Shown here one piece after another: positions 8,217 through 18,369 of a stretch of 64,000 nt of DNA. The stretch comes from Rheinheimera hassiensis. Its GTDB lineage: Bacteria; Pseudomonadota; Gammaproteobacteria; Enterobacterales; Alteromonadaceae. Below the pieces are notes generated by a model. The model was not told the DNA's origin. It ran no database searches and was given only the letters and a program-made list of their open reading frames with translations. Each line of letters opens with the position of its first letter. The first letter of the stretch is position 1. The translations under genes were made by a program, and so were the position numbers. The stretch covers positions 62,001 to 126,000 of the forward strand of contig NZ_JAKUJZ010000007.1 in NCBI RefSeq assembly GCF_022436675.1, given 5' to 3'.

Positions 8217-10409
8217 ATGAGTTTAGCGTTATTACAACAGGTTAGCTGTGCAGAACCCTTCTCGTTATTAGGCTGGCAACCCCTGAAAGATGACAGCAGC
8301 GCCGGCTTGTTGCTGCGGGTATATCTGCCACAGGCGACTGCTGTGAGCGCATACTCTGTTAAAACCGGTAAGTTACTGGGTGAACTGACAGCAAACAGCG
8401 ATTACCCGGGCGTATTTGAGCTGGTGCTGAGCAAAAAGCGCAAAACAGAAGCTTATCGCCTGACAGTACAAAACGGCGATTACCAGTACCCGTTGTTTGA
8501 CCCTTACCAGTTTACCGATGAAGCTTTTTACGCCGTGCACTATGTGGCTAATGAGCCGGAAAACCTGTACCGCCAGTTGGGTGCCCAGTTAATTACGCTG
8601 GATGTAGCCGGTAAAAGTGTTAATGCCGCCCGTTTTGCGGTGTTTGCGCCCGATGCCTCCAGTGTCAGCCTGATTGGTGATATGAACAGCTGGGATGGCC
8701 GGATACACCCGATGCAGCGCACATACTGTGGCCACTGGGTATTAGTGGTGCCAGAGGTGGCCGCCGGCGTGCGTTATAAATTTGAAATTAAAGACCGCAA
8801 CGGTCATTTGCTACCGCATAAGGCTGATCCTATGGCATTTTATGCCGAGCAGTATCCGTCGCATGCCTCTTTAGTATATGACCACAGCCGTTACCAGTGG
8901 CAGGACGATAGCTGGCGCAGCCGTAAACTAACCAATCCGCTTAACAGCCCGATGAGTATCTACGAGCTGCAGGCTGGCTCCTGGCGCCGCAGCGATGACA
9001 ATCAGCCACTGAGTTATCGTGAGCTGGCCGCCCAGCTTATTCCTTACATTCAGGATATGGGCTACACCCATATTGAATTGTTGCCGGTAATGGAGCATCC
9101 GTTTGATGGCTCCTGGGGCTATCAGCCGCTGGGGTTATTTGCGCCTACGTCACGCTTTGGCACACCGGATGATTTTAAGCACTTTGTTGACGCCTGCCAT
9201 CAGGCCGGTATTGGCGTTATTTTGGACTGGGTTCCGGCGCATTTCCCGGAAGACGGTCACGGCTTAGCCCGGTTCGATGGCAGCCATCTGTATGAATATG
9301 CTGATCCGCGCCGCGGCTGGCACCCGGACTGGAACTCCTGTATTTATGATTACGGCAAAGACTATGTGCGTCAGTTTCTGGTGGCCAGCGCCCTTTACTG
9401 GCTGGAGCATTTCCATATCGACGGCCTGCGCGTTGATGCCGTAGCCTCAATGCTGTATTGGGATTATTCGCGTAAAGAAGGCGAGTGGATCCCCAATGTT
9501 GATGGCGGCAACCACAACTACGAGGCGATCAGCTTTTTCCGCTGGTTTAACAGCGAGGTGTACCGCAAGTTTCCGCATACGATGACCATTGCAGAAGAAT
9601 CTACTTCGTTTCCTATGGTGTCGCGCCCGGTTGATATGGGTGGGCTGGGCTTTGGCTTTAAATGGAATATGGGCTGGATGAACGACAGCCTGCGTTATAT
9701 CAGCAAAGATCCGGCTTACCGGCGTTATCACCATAACGATCTGACGTTTTCTATGGTGTACGCTTATAACGAAAACTTTATTTTGCCGCTATCGCACGAC
9801 GAAGTGGTACACGGTAAAGGCAGTTTACTGAATAAAATGCCCGGCGATGAATGGCAGCAGGCGGCAAACCTGCGCGCTTATTACGCTTTTATGTTTGCGC
9901 ATCCGGGTAAAAAACTGAATTTTATGGGTAACGAGTTTGCTCAGGGCCGCGAGTGGAGCCATACCCAAAGCCTGGACTGGCATCTGCTGGATTATGATAA
10001 ACACCGTGGCATGCAGCAACTGCTGCGCGATTTAAACCACACCTACCGCCGCTGTGCACCGCTGTATGAACTGGATTATGCGCACGAGGGTTTCCGCTGG
10101 CTGGATCATCAGGACGCCGATAACAGTACCTTGAGTTTTTTACGCCGTGACAGCAGTGGTAATGCGGTGTATGTGGTGTCTAACTTTACCCCGCTGCCAC
10201 GTAACAACTTTTTACTGGGAGTAGAACAGGGCAGCGAGTACGAGGTTATTCTGAATACCGACAGCAGTTATTACTGGGGCAGCAACTATACAGTTGGAGC
10301 GGCCTTACACAGTATCGCCATGCCATACCATGGTTTAGCGCAGCATATTTGTCTGCAATTGCCGCCACTGGCGACACTGTATTTGCGTAAAAAGGGCCAG
10401 GCCGGTTAG
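8217..10409 (+). CDS. glgB: 1,4-alpha-glucan branching enzyme
   Basis: GH13 enzyme that cuts alpha-1,4 chains and rejoins them in alpha-1,6 linkage, making glycogen branches. 730 residues, matching the long GlgB form: an N-terminal beta domain, a CBM48 domain ('FAVFAPDASSVSLIGDMNSWDG'), then the barrel. Catalytic residues are seen in 'IDGLRVDAVASMLY' (nucleophile Asp), 'TIAEESTSFP' (acid Glu) and 'LSHDEVVHGKGS' (Asp). AAAGGACAGGCG precedes the ATG. Same strand as malQ (76-base gap) and glgX (50-base gap), so likely one transcript. Confidence 0.97.
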   Translation: MSLALLQQVSCAEPFSLLGWQPLKDDSSAGLLLRVYLPQATAVSAYSVKTGKLLGELTANSDYPGVFELVLSKKRKTEAYRLTVQNGDYQYPLFDPYQFTDEAFYAVHYVANEPENLYRQLGAQLITLDVAGKSVNAARFAVFAPDASSVSLIGDMNSWDGRIHPMQRTYCGHWVLVVPEVAAGVRYKFEIKDRNGHLLPHKADPMAFYAEQYPSHASLVYDHSRYQWQDDSWRSRKLTNPLNSPMSIYELQAGSWRRSDDNQPLSYRELAAQLIPYIQDMGYTHIELLPVMEHPFDGSWGYQPLGLFAPTSRFGTPDDFKHFVDACHQAGIGVILDWVPAHFPEDGHGLARFDGSHLYEYADPRRGWHPDWNSCIYDYGKDYVRQFLVASALYWLEHFHIDGLRVDAVASMLYWDYSRKEGEWIPNVDGGNHNYEAISFFRWFNSEVYRKFPHTMTIAEESTSFPMVSRPVDMGGLGFGFKWNMGWMNDSLRYISKDPAYRRYHHNDLTFSMVYAYNENFILPLSHDEVVHGKGSLLNKMPGDEWQQAANLRAYYAFMFAHPGKKLNFMGNEFAQGREWSHTQSLDWHLLDYDKHRGMQQLLRDLNHTYRRCAPLYELDYAHEGFRWLDHQDADNSTLSFLRRDSSGNAVYVVSNFTPLPRNNFLLGVEQGSEYEVILNTDSSYYWGSNYTVGAALHSIAMPYHGLAQHICLQLPPLATLYLRKKGQAG

Positions 10410-10459
10410 CATAAACCCGGCTAGCATAAAAAATATTAAAACCTAAGCAGGGCAACGCG

Positions 10460-12520
10460 ATGAGTAACCATATTCCTTTGTTAAAGCTGTCATTTGGTAC
10501 CGCATCGCCACTGGGCGCAACTTACACTACCGATCAAGAGGGCTCTGGCAGCTGGAACTTTGCTGTCTTTGCCCCTGATGCCCGCAGCTTAACACTGTGT
10601 TTATACCAGCCCGACACTGAGGAGTTACTGGGCGAGCTGAACTTTAGCGGCCGCACCGGTGATATCTGGCACGTAGCGGTGGCCGGTATTGAAGAGGGCA
10701 GCTTGTATGCGTTAAAAGCAGATGGTCCGAACGACAGTGATTTGGGGTTAGTGTTTGATAAAGACCGCCTTTTGCTCGACCCTTACGTAAAGCAGCTAAA
10801 CCGCACCCTGAGTTTTAACGAACGCTTATATAATGCTAAAAGTCATTATATGCTGGCCAAAGGCGTATTAGCGCAACAGCAGTTTGACTGGCAAGACAGC
10901 GTAAAACCGAAAATTCCGCGGGAAAAAACGGTCATCTATGAAGCCCATGTCAGGGGCATGACTATGCAGCACCCCGGGGTGCCAGAGGAGTTACGCGGAA
11001 CCTATCTGGGTCTATGTCATCCTTCAGTTATCAAGCACTTACAGGAACTTGGCATTACCACCTTACAGTTACTGCCGGTAGCGGCATTTTTAAGTGAGCC
11101 GCGGTTAAACAAGTTACAGCTGAGTAATTACTGGGGTTATAACCCGATAAGTTTTTTTGCCCCAGAGCCACGCTATCAATATCAGGACTCTTTAACTGAG
11201 TTTAAAACCCTGGTGCGTAGCTATCATCAGGCTGGCATCGAAGTTATTTTAGATGTGGTGTTTAACCACTCGGCAGAAGCCGGCGAAGACGGCCCGGTAT
11301 TAAGCTTACGCGGCCTGGCTAATAAGCACTATTACCTGTTTGAAAGCCATGCCGATATCACCGATTTTAGCCAGCATTGTAATTACACCGGCTGTGGCAA
11401 TACCTTAAACGTGGCGCACCCGGCAACACAAAAGCTGGTAATGGACGCACTGCGTTACTGGGTTGTTGAGATGCAGGTAGACGGTTTTCGCTTTGACTTA
11501 GCCACGACGCTGGCGCGCGAACATAAACGCTTTAACCCTTATGCCGCGTTTTTTCAAATTATCGCGCAGGACCCGGTATTATCGCAGGTAAAACTGATTG
11601 CTGAGCCGTGGGATGTGGGCCCCGGTGGTTATCAGTTAGGTCAGTTTCCGGCGCATTGGTCTGAATTAAATGATAAGTGCCGTGACACCTTTCGCGCCTT
11701 CTGGCGTGGTGATAAAGGTGTACTGCCGGAATTTACCACCCGTTTACTGGGCTCGCGCGATATCTTCCAGAAACACCATAAACCGGCCTGCTGTAGTGTT
11801 AACTACTTAACCTACCACGATGGTTTTACCCTGCACGATGTGGTTAGCTACAAAGATAAACATAACTGGCTGAACGGCGAAGAAAACCGCGATGGTCATA
11901 ACCACAATTTAAGTTGGAACCACGGCGTGGAAGGCCCCAGTAAAGATGCGTCAGTACGTGCCAACCGCTACTTACACAAACGTAATCTTGTTGCCACCTT
12001 ACTGCTTAGCCAGGGCATGATCCATTGGCTCGGCGGTGACGAGCTAAGCCACACTCAGCGTGGCAATAATAATGCGTATTGTCAGGACAACGATATCAGT
12101 TGGCTCGACTGGCACCTTGACAGCGACGAAGAGGATTTCCTGCATTTTGTTCAGCAAATGCTGGCATTTCGCCGCAAGTTTCGCTGTTTGCAGCAATTAT
12201 CGTTGCTGGACGACAGCTATCAACTGCACGGTGATAAACATCAGATCCAGTGGTATTTGCCTGATGGCACCGAGAAACAACAACACGACTGGCATGATCC
12301 TGAGCGTTCCGGTTGTATTTTCCGCATCACAAATAAAGCTAACCAGGCCAGCTTATTGTTTGTCTTTAATGCCGAAGCCAAAGTGCAGCCATTAACCCTG
12401 CCGGAACACAGCTGGCAGTTACTGTTCGATACCAGTGTAGACAAAGGTTTGCTGCAAAATCGCAGCACAAAGCTTACAGAATATGAGCAGAATGCGCACA
12501 GTATGTCGGTGTGGCAGTAG
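10460..12520 (+). CDS. glgX: glycogen debranching enzyme
   Basis: GH13 isoamylase-type enzyme that removes the short limit-dextrin branches left after phosphorylase action. 686 residues. An N-terminal CBM48-like region ('WNFAVFAPDARSLTLCLY') precedes the barrel. Catalytic stretches: 'VDGFRFDLATTL' (nucleophile Asp), 'VKLIAEPWDVGPGGY' (acid Glu) and 'NYLTYHDGFTLHDVVSY' (Asp). GlgX fits better than TreX because of the operon with malQ and glgB and a glgP elsewhere in the window. Start supported by AAGCAGGG upstream. Confidence 0.94.
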   Translation: MSNHIPLLKLSFGTASPLGATYTTDQEGSGSWNFAVFAPDARSLTLCLYQPDTEELLGELNFSGRTGDIWHVAVAGIEEGSLYALKADGPNDSDLGLVFDKDRLLLDPYVKQLNRTLSFNERLYNAKSHYMLAKGVLAQQQFDWQDSVKPKIPREKTVIYEAHVRGMTMQHPGVPEELRGTYLGLCHPSVIKHLQELGITTLQLLPVAAFLSEPRLNKLQLSNYWGYNPISFFAPEPRYQYQDSLTEFKTLVRSYHQAGIEVILDVVFNHSAEAGEDGPVLSLRGLANKHYYLFESHADITDFSQHCNYTGCGNTLNVAHPATQKLVMDALRYWVVEMQVDGFRFDLATTLAREHKRFNPYAAFFQIIAQDPVLSQVKLIAEPWDVGPGGYQLGQFPAHWSELNDKCRDTFRAFWRGDKGVLPEFTTRLLGSRDIFQKHHKPACCSVNYLTYHDGFTLHDVVSYKDKHNWLNGEENRDGHNHNLSWNHGVEGPSKDASVRANRYLHKRNLVATLLLSQGMIHWLGGDELSHTQRGNNNAYCQDNDISWLDWHLDSDEEDFLHFVQQMLAFRRKFRCLQQLSLLDDSYQLHGDKHQIQWYLPDGTEKQQHDWHDPERSGCIFRITNKANQASLLFVFNAEAKVQPLTLPEHSWQLLFDTSVDKGLLQNRSTKLTEYEQNAHSMSVWQ

Positions 12521-12540
12521 GTTTATCAGCATGTTTTCAG

Positions 12541-12546
12541 TATAAT
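12541..12546 (+). promoter_or_regulatory. candidate -10 box for gnd-purT
   Basis: A perfect TATAAT lies 72 bases upstream of the preferred gnd start, just after glgX ends. No good -35 hexamer is seen at 16-18 bases, so it is only a candidate. Confidence 0.4.
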
Positions 12547-12617
12547 GCGCGCCGTTTACAGGCAACTGTCGGCGTGCTGGCAGCGCGCAAAAATGAAAAA
12601 TAATGAAGGAATGTCAG

Positions 12618-14147
12618 ATGACAGACACAGCTGCACTTTGTGATATCGGTTTTGTCGGCGCCGGTGTAATGGGTAAAAACCTGATCCTGAACCTGGCAGA
12701 TAACGGCTACCGCGTTGCCGCCTTTGATTTGGACCACCAGAAGCTGGAAGCCGTGCTGGCACAGGATAAAGCTGAGCGTGGTGACAAACCGGCCCGCGTT
12801 ATCGCTTGCAGCTCGTACACTGAATTACTGGCCCGTTTATCGGCACCGCATTTGGTGGTGTTATCAGTGCCGGCAGGCAAACCGGTGGATGATGTTTGTC
12901 ATAAATTAATCGATGCCGGCATTCAGGCCGACGACATTATTGTCGATACCGGTAACAGCCTGTGGACCGATACCGTTGCGCGGGAAAAAGACTTCGAAGG
13001 TAAGTTTATCTTCTTCTCTACCGCCGTATCCGGCGGTGAAGTAGGCGCCCGATTTGGCCCGTCGTTAATGCCAAGTGGCGATCCGTACGCCTGGACGCGG
13101 ATTAAACCACTATGGGAAGCCATTGCCGCCAAAGTCGACCCGGCCACCGGTAAACCAATAGAGCGTTTTGAGCCGGGTAATCCGGTTACCGAAGGCGAAC
13201 CTTGCGCCGCCTACATTGGTCCCAGCGGCTCCGGCCACTATGTCAAAATGGTGCATAACGGTATTGAATACGCTGATATGCAGCTGATTTGCGAAGCCTA
13301 TCAGGTTATGCGCGATATTCTGGGTATGCCGGCAGCAGAAATTGCTGAGGTTTTTAAAGGCTGGAATGAAGGCAAACTACACAGCTACTTAATTGGCATT
13401 AGTGCCGATGTACTGGCGACCAAAGACTCAGAAACCGGCTTGCCGCTGGTAGACGTTATTATGGACAAAGCCGGCCAAAAGGGCACCGGCTTGTGGACAG
13501 CCGTAAGCAGCCTGCAACTAGGCAGCCCGTCACCGACTATTGCTGAAGCTGTTTATGCCCGCTCTTTATCTGCGCTAAAAAGCGAGCGGGTGAAAGCGGC
13601 TACGGTATTGGCCGGCCCGGCGCAAAATTTAATTTCTCCAGAGCAAAAAGACGAGATTATTCAGGCCCTGCATGATGCGTTGTACTGCGCCAAAATCTGT
13701 GTTTATGCTCAGGGTTTCCATTTAATGAAAACCGCGGCCGATGAACATGGCTGGCAGCTAAAATTTGCCGAAATCGCCAAAATCTGGCGTGCCGGCTGTA
13801 TTATCCGCGCGGTGTTTTTGCAATCTATTACCGAAGCCTACGAGCGCAACGACGAGCTGGAAAACCTGCTGCTTGACCCATTCTTCGCCAAGCAAATTTC
13901 GGTGTATCAGCAAAACTGGCGCAAAGCCGTGGCCAACGCTACGTTGTCGGGTATTCCGGTGGCAGCACTTAGCTCAGCACTTAGCTATTACGATTCTTAC
14001 CGCACCGCGGTATTACCGGCAAACCTGTTACAGGGCCAGCGCGATTATTTTGGCGCCCACACCTTTGAGCGTACCGACAAAGCTAAAGGTAGAATGTTCC
14101 ATGTCGACTGGAGCAACCCGAAACGACCAATGGTGAAAGTAAAATGA
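12618..14147 (+). CDS. gnd: 6-phosphogluconate dehydrogenase, decarboxylating
   Basis: Oxidises 6-phosphogluconate to ribulose 5-phosphate and CO2, the second dehydrogenase of the pentose phosphate pathway. An N-terminal Rossmann motif ('[21 protein letters not shown]') is followed by '[16 protein letters not shown]', the substrate-binding '[19 protein letters not shown]' with catalytic Lys and Asn, and '[12 protein letters not shown]'. An in-frame ATG exists at 12603, but GAAGGA at 12605-12610 is ideally placed for the ATG at 12618, giving 509 residues, somewhat longer than the 468 of E. coli Gnd. Its end overlaps purT by 4 bases. Confidence 0.94.
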   Translation: MTDTAALCDIGFVGAGVMGKNLILNLADNGYRVAAFDLDHQKLEAVLAQDKAERGDKPARVIACSSYTELLARLSAPHLVVLSVPAGKPVDDVCHKLIDAGIQADDIIVDTGNSLWTDTVAREKDFEGKFIFFSTAVSGGEVGARFGPSLMPSGDPYAWTRIKPLWEAIAAKVDPATGKPIERFEPGNPVTEGEPCAAYIGPSGSGHYVKMVHNGIEYADMQLICEAYQVMRDILGMPAAEIAEVFKGWNEGKLHSYLIGISADVLATKDSETGLPLVDVIMDKAGQKGTGLWTAVSSLQLGSPSPTIAEAVYARSLSALKSERVKAATVLAGPAQNLISPEQKDEIIQALHDALYCAKICVYAQGFHLMKTAADEHGWQLKFAEIAKIWRAGCIIRAVFLQSITEAYERNDELENLLLDPFFAKQISVYQQNWRKAVANATLSGIPVAALSSALSYYDSYRTAVLPANLLQGQRDYFGAHTFERTDKAKGRMFHVDWSNPKRPMVKVK

Positions 14148-15346
14148 CCACTCAACATAACATACAACATATAGGTACCCCGGGTACTGCCAGCAGCACT
14201 AAAGTGCTGTTATTAGGCGCCGGCGAACTGGGTAAAGAGCTGTGTATTGAACTTAAACGTTACGGTTGTGAAGTCATAGCCGTAGACCGTTACCCCAATG
14301 CACCGGCAATGCAGGTAGCCGATAAAGCCGTAGTGATGTCGATGCTGGATAACGCTGCACTACGCCAGTTGGTGATCAGCGAAAAGCCGGCGTTAATCGT
14401 GCCGGAGCTGGAAGCGATAGCCACCTCAGTTTTAATTGAACTGGAAGACTGCGGCTTTAATGTAGTACCCAGTGCCAAAGCAGTTAACCTGACGATGAAC
14501 CGCGAAGGCATCCGCCGGTTAGCGGCAGAGGAGCTAAAACTGGCTACCTCGCCATTTCAGTTTGCCAGCGACAAAGATAGCTTTACCGCGGCAGTAAATG
14601 CCATTGGTTACCCCTGTGTGGTTAAACCGATCATGTCATCCAGTGGCAAAGGCCAGAGTGTACTGCGCTCAGAAGCTGATCTTAACGCCGCCTGGCTTTA
14701 TGCTCAGGAAGGCGGCCGCGCCGGCAAGGGCAGGGTTATCGTGGAAGGTTTTATCGATTTTGATTACGAAATTACCTTATTAACGGTAAATTCGCTGTCC
14801 GGTATTCAATATTGTGCACCTATTGGTCATCGCCAGGAAAAAGGCGATTACCGCGAAAGCTGGCAGCCACAAGCCATGAGCGACAAGGCTTTTGAAACGG
14901 CAAAAAGCTACGCTAAAGCAGTAGTAGAGGCATTAGGCGGCCGCGGTTTATTTGGTGTAGAGCTGTTTATTAAAGGCGATACAGTGTGGTTTTCTGAAGT
15001 CTCACCACGGCCACACGACACCGGAATGGTAACGCTGATTTCACAGCAACTCAGTGAGTTTGCGCTGCACGCCCGGGCTATTTTAGGCATGCCAATTCCG
15101 CATATTAAGCAATACGGCCCGGCTGCATCTGCCGTGTTACTGGTGCCCGGCAATAGCGCTGATATTCAGTACCATGGCCTGGCAGAAGCCTTAGCCGAGC
15201 CCGATACTGAACTACGTATTTTCGCCAAGCCCGAAGTGCAGGGCGAGCGGCGTATGGGCGTGGCACTGGCATTAAGTGATACTGTCGAAGCCGCCACGCA
15301 AAAAGCGCTAAATGTGATTAGCAAGCTTAGCGTTACACTTAAGTAA
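14144..15346 (+). CDS. purT: formate-dependent phosphoribosylglycinamide formyltransferase
   Basis: ATP-grasp enzyme that uses formate and ATP to formylate GAR in purine synthesis, the folate-independent alternative to PurN. 400 residues, normal length. '[29 protein letters not shown]' is the N-terminal nucleotide-type fold. '[20 protein letters not shown]' is the ATP-grasp loop, and '[14 protein letters not shown]' carries the metal-binding Glu and Arg region. The ATG lies within an ATGA overlap with gnd, so the two are translationally coupled. Confidence 0.96.
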   Translation: MTTQHNIQHIGTPGTASSTKVLLLGAGELGKELCIELKRYGCEVIAVDRYPNAPAMQVADKAVVMSMLDNAALRQLVISEKPALIVPELEAIATSVLIELEDCGFNVVPSAKAVNLTMNREGIRRLAAEELKLATSPFQFASDKDSFTAAVNAIGYPCVVKPIMSSSGKGQSVLRSEADLNAAWLYAQEGGRAGKGRVIVEGFIDFDYEITLLTVNSLSGIQYCAPIGHRQEKGDYRESWQPQAMSDKAFETAKSYAKAVVEALGGRGLFGVELFIKGDTVWFSEVSPRPHDTGMVTLISQQLSEFALHARAILGMPIPHIKQYGPAASAVLLVPGNSADIQYHGLAEALAEPDTELRIFAKPEVQGERRMGVALALSDTVEAATQKALNVISKLSVTLK

Positions 15347-15363
15347 GGCTGCAAAGCGGTTAG

Positions 15364-15390
15364 AAAAAACCACCTGCGGGTGGTTTTTTT
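15364..15390 (+). terminator. terminator after purT
   Basis: An A6 tract, then a CCACC/GGTGG-centred stem with loop TGCG and a T7 run. It lies 18 bases past the purT stop and is a strong rho-independent terminator. Confidence 0.9.
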
Positions 15391-15518
15391 ATGCCTGCGT
15401 ATTAAATAAGTCATATGCCTGGAAAACGCCATTAACATTTTGATACCAAATACCACCACCTGGCGGCTTAGTCTGTGCTAACGTTTTAGCCATAAATAAT
15501 ATGAACAGGAGCTTAGTT

Positions 15519-16187
15519 ATGGCCATTGATGCCAGTGGAGTAAAAATAGAAGATCGGCCGTTTGACCAGGTACGGCAAGAAGCGATAGATCAGCTGATTA
15601 TGAATTACAGCCACGGCATTATATCGGCAGAAGCCTTTGAACGACGGCTGGATGTTGCAACCGACGCCAAAAGCCATCAGGAACTGATAGACGTGGTAGC
15701 CGATTTAACCTTGCTGCCAGACAATCAGTATCAACAGCAGCGCCAGCGTAGTTTTTCTCCCCGCTATCAAGCCGGCAACGACACCCGCAACGAGAAGATA
15801 CTGTGTGTGCTGTCATCCAATCAACAGCGCGGCCAGTGGCTGGTGCCTGCAGAAATACAAGTTACCAATATTGTTGGTTCAGTAGAGCTGGATTTCTCTG
15901 AGGCTGTTTTTCAACATCAACATATCGTTATTAAAGTACAAAACTGGCTTGGTAGCCTGGATATTCTGGTGCCGCCGCAGGTTAACGTGGTGTCGAATAT
16001 GACTAATGTTGTCAGTAGCTGCGATAATCAGGCGACATCTTTGGGCGATCGCCAGGCGCCGCAGATTGTAATAGAAGGCTACTCCATTCTGGGTTCATTG
16101 GATGTAAAGCTAAAGCAGACAATGAAAGAGAAATTCAGCAGTTTTGCCAATCAGTTTCGTCAAATGTTTGGTTTAAATAAACCGTGA
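15519..16187 (+). CDS. DUF1707/LiaF-like domain protein
   Basis: 222 residues from the ATG at 15519, chosen over 15501 because ACAGGAGC sits 7 bases upstream. The N-terminal part (about residues 5-60, 'RQEAIDQLIMNYSHGIISAEAFERRLDVATDA') fits the DUF1707 short helical domain. The C-terminal part ('IVGSVELDFSEAVF...GSLDILVPPQVNV...GYSILGSLDVKL') resembles the repeated beta-helix turns of the LiaF C-terminal (cell-wall-active antibiotic response) domain. No membrane segment is evident, unlike true LiaF. It may bind membranes or partner proteins; role unknown. Confidence 0.75.
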   Translation: MAIDASGVKIEDRPFDQVRQEAIDQLIMNYSHGIISAEAFERRLDVATDAKSHQELIDVVADLTLLPDNQYQQQRQRSFSPRYQAGNDTRNEKILCVLSSNQQRGQWLVPAEIQVTNIVGSVELDFSEAVFQHQHIVIKVQNWLGSLDILVPPQVNVVSNMTNVVSSCDNQATSLGDRQAPQIVIEGYSILGSLDVKLKQTMKEKFSSFANQFRQMFGLNKP

Positions 16188-16221
16188 ATTGACGGCGTTA
16201 CTATAGCGCTATGTATTAAGG

Positions 16222-16788
16222 ATGAACGGATTGAGCTTTCCTACGTTAGAAACTGAGCGGTTGTTGCTTACAGAACTTCAAGTTGATGATAAAGAACAAA
16301 TATTTTTGCTATTTTCCACGCCAGCTGTAGTCGAACACTACGATTTAGCAGTATTCAGTGAACCTGAGCAGGCTGCCAATCTTATAAGTCTTTTTAAGTC
16401 ACGCTACGCTGAGCAAGCGGGGATCCGCTGGGCCATTCGATTAAAAACAACCGGCAAGTTAATTGGTACTTGTGGCTTTAATTCATGGAACAGCAAAATG
16501 CAGAACGCTGTTATTGGCTATGATCTTCTGCCAGATTTTTGGGGAAAGGGCTACTGTTCAGAGGCTGTCCGGGCGATTATCGGCCTGGCATTTTCAGGAG
16601 CTTTACCCTGCGGAAAATTACACAGAATTCAGGCTGATACCGTGCCTGGTAATCACGCCTCTGAAGCGCTACTAAACAAACTGCGATTTAAAGAAGAAGG
16701 GCTAAGGCGCGAATGTGGTTATTGGAAACACAAGTTTCATGATCTTAAGTGTTTTGGCTTGCTGAAATCTGAGTTTATTTCGGCCTGA
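16222..16788 (+). CDS. GNAT acetyltransferase, RimJ/RimL type
   Basis: 188-residue acetyltransferase. It starts with the typical 'LETERLLLTEL' of RimJ/RimL-like enzymes and has the acetyl-CoA loop region 'GYDLLPDFWGKGYCSEAVRAII'. 'NHASEALLNKLRFKEEG' is the usual C-terminal motif. The substrate (protein N terminus, aminoglycoside or small amine) cannot be read from sequence. The ATG at 16222 has little room for a ribosome site, so a TTG at 16231 preceded by TAAGGAT may be the real start. Confidence 0.85.
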   Translation: MNGLSFPTLETERLLLTELQVDDKEQIFLLFSTPAVVEHYDLAVFSEPEQAANLISLFKSRYAEQAGIRWAIRLKTTGKLIGTCGFNSWNSKMQNAVIGYDLLPDFWGKGYCSEAVRAIIGLAFSGALPCGKLHRIQADTVPGNHASEALLNKLRFKEEGLRRECGYWKHKFHDLKCFGLLKSEFISA

Positions 16789-16875
16789 TATTCCTGTGCC
16801 GGCCATTGTTCACTTTGTAAATAAAATCCATTAGCATCAAAGCCTGTTCGCAATAACACAAACAGGCAAAGCGGT

Positions 16876-17145
16876 ATGCAACAACAAAAAAAACTGCGCA
16901 TAAAAGATATTGATAAGCAGGTTATAAAAATCAGCCTTATCGAAACACCCGGTAGTATTTTGTTTGGTGTAGGGCTTTACAGCAAGTTTGTTGACGCTGA
17001 TGCACCAATACTACCGTTTTTGCAGGATCAGGCAGTCGTTAACTCTATCATCGTTATTGGCGCCGCGATTATGCTGTGGGGCACCTATAAAATATTAATG
17101 CTCAAGCTGGAGAAGTCCCGTTTGCAAAAAGCGGCAGGGGTTTAA
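16876..17145 (+). CDS. small two-helix membrane protein, unknown function
   Basis: 89-residue protein with basic ends and two likely membrane segments (about residues 28-40, short, and 55-75). No family is recognised. The weak ribosome site (AGGCAAAGCGG) is consistent with the ATG. It lies 3 bases upstream of the next gene, so they are probably co-translated. Confidence 0.6.
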   Translation: MQQQKKLRIKDIDKQVIKISLIETPGSILFGVGLYSKFVDADAPILPFLQDQAVVNSIIVIGAAIMLWGTYKILMLKLEKSRLQKAAGV

Positions 17146-17148
17146 CCA

Positions 17149-17484
17149 TTGGCGAATATTTTAAAGCTTCTCGCGCTGGTTTTCGTTTTTAACACCCTTG
17201 CAGCTGATATTTCCGGCATCTGGAAACATGCCGATAAACCGGCATGGCTAAACGTAGATATGCAAACCGGCGTTGTTACTGTGCAGCGACATGATAATGC
17301 ACCGGGCGCAGCAGGCCTGACGGTAATCAAAGATCTCAGCGCAGCACCGCCAATCTGGAACGGCAAAATGTACGCAGCAGAGCAGGGCGACTATGTAGCG
17401 GTATCGTTGGAGCTAAAAGATAACCAGACATTGATAGTTATTGACGCAGATGCGGCGGAAATACTCAGATTAACGCGGCCTTAG
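17149..17484 (+). CDS. small exported protein, DUF2147-like
   Basis: 111 residues from a TTG start, preceded by AGGGG about 9 bases upstream. A clear signal peptide (to about residue 19, 'TLAADI') is followed by 'ISGIWKHADKPAWLNVDMQTG', which recalls the start of DUF2147 proteins. The rest is diverged or short for that family, so the assignment is tentative. No catalytic residues are evident. Confidence 0.6.
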   Translation: MANILKLLALVFVFNTLAADISGIWKHADKPAWLNVDMQTGVVTVQRHDNAPGAAGLTVIKDLSAAPPIWNGKMYAAEQGDYVAVSLELKDNQTLIVIDADAAEILRLTRP

Positions 17485-17513
17485 CAGGATCGTTGTAGTT
17501 ACAGGGAGAGCAA

Positions 17514-17939
17514 ATGCAGGAAATAACCCTCAGCGATGATAAATCGTGGCTGGATATTGGCAAAATTCATCAATTTCTTAGTACAGAAAGCTCCTGGGCC
17601 AAAGGCATTTCGCTGGATACTGTGCAGCGCAGCATTGCACATTCAATATGTCTGGGGGCTTATACCGCAAGTCAGCAAGTAGGCTTTTGTCGCATTATTA
17701 CTGATCAGGCGACCTTTGCTAATCTGGTCGACGTTATTGTCTGGCCGAAGTATCGCGGCCACGGCATCGCCGCAAAGTTAATGGCAGCAGTGCTGCAGCA
17801 TCCCAGCGTAGCGAGTGTGCGCCGCTTTACGCTGGCCACCTCAAATACACACGGTTTATACGCCAAATACGGTTTTACCGCGCTCAATAAACCCGAGACT
17901 TTTATGGAAATTTACCGGCCGGATATTTATGCCACTTAA
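17514..17939 (+). CDS. GNAT acetyltransferase
   Basis: 141-residue single-domain acetyltransferase. The acetyl-CoA binding motif is 'VDVIVWPKYRGHGIAAKLMAAVL' and the C-terminal 'THGLYAKYGFTAL' is the usual final strand-helix. The substrate is unknown. The GGGAG 7 bases upstream supports the ATG. It is followed 9 bases later by the FosA-like gene, which suggests a shared transcript. Confidence 0.85.
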   Translation: MQEITLSDDKSWLDIGKIHQFLSTESSWAKGISLDTVQRSIAHSICLGAYTASQQVGFCRIITDQATFANLVDVIVWPKYRGHGIAAKLMAAVLQHPSVASVRRFTLATSNTHGLYAKYGFTALNKPETFMEIYRPDIYAT

Positions 17940-17948
17940 GAAGCTACT

Positions 17949-18353
17949 ATGCTGCAGGGACTAAACCATATCACCATCGCTGTTAGTGACTTAGAGCGCT
18001 CGCTGGCGTTTTACACCGAATTGCTTGGTATGAAAGCGCATGTGCGCTGGGATGGCGGAGCTTATCTTAGCCTTGGCGGTGTTTGGTTTTGTTTATCCTG
18101 CGGTAAATCGTCACCAGGTCTGGATTATTCTCATATTGCTTTAGATATTGCAGAGCAGAACTTCGCTGAATTTGTAACAAAACTGCGTGAGGCAGGTGTA
18201 GCAGAGTGGCAGCAAAACAGCAGTGAAGGGCAATCGGTTTACTTTTTCGATCCAAACGGCCATAAGCTGGAAGCTCATTGCGGTAATCTGCAAACGCGGT
18301 TAGATGCATTAAAACATAAGCCGTATTCCGGCCTGGTATGGTTGTCAGAGTAA
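17949..18353 (+). CDS. FosA-like glyoxalase-fold protein (possible fosfomycin-inactivating enzyme)
   Basis: 134-residue vicinal-oxygen-chelate protein that aligns along its whole length with FosA, the Mn/K-dependent glutathione S-transferase that opens fosfomycin. Expected metal ligands are present (His7, His62, Glu108), as are Thr9, Trp46, the K+-loop 'SSEGQSVY' (92-98), Arg117 and Tyr126. Two basic active-site positions of FosA differ: the Lys equivalent to FosA Lys90 is Gln88, and Arg93 is Ser91. The fold and family are clear. Whether fosfomycin is the substrate is uncertain because of these changes. Confidence 0.8.
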   Translation: MLQGLNHITIAVSDLERSLAFYTELLGMKAHVRWDGGAYLSLGGVWFCLSCGKSSPGLDYSHIALDIAEQNFAEFVTKLREAGVAEWQQNSSEGQSVYFFDPNGHKLEAHCGNLQTRLDALKHKPYSGLVWLSE

Positions 18354-18369
18354 ATATTCGGAGAGTAGA

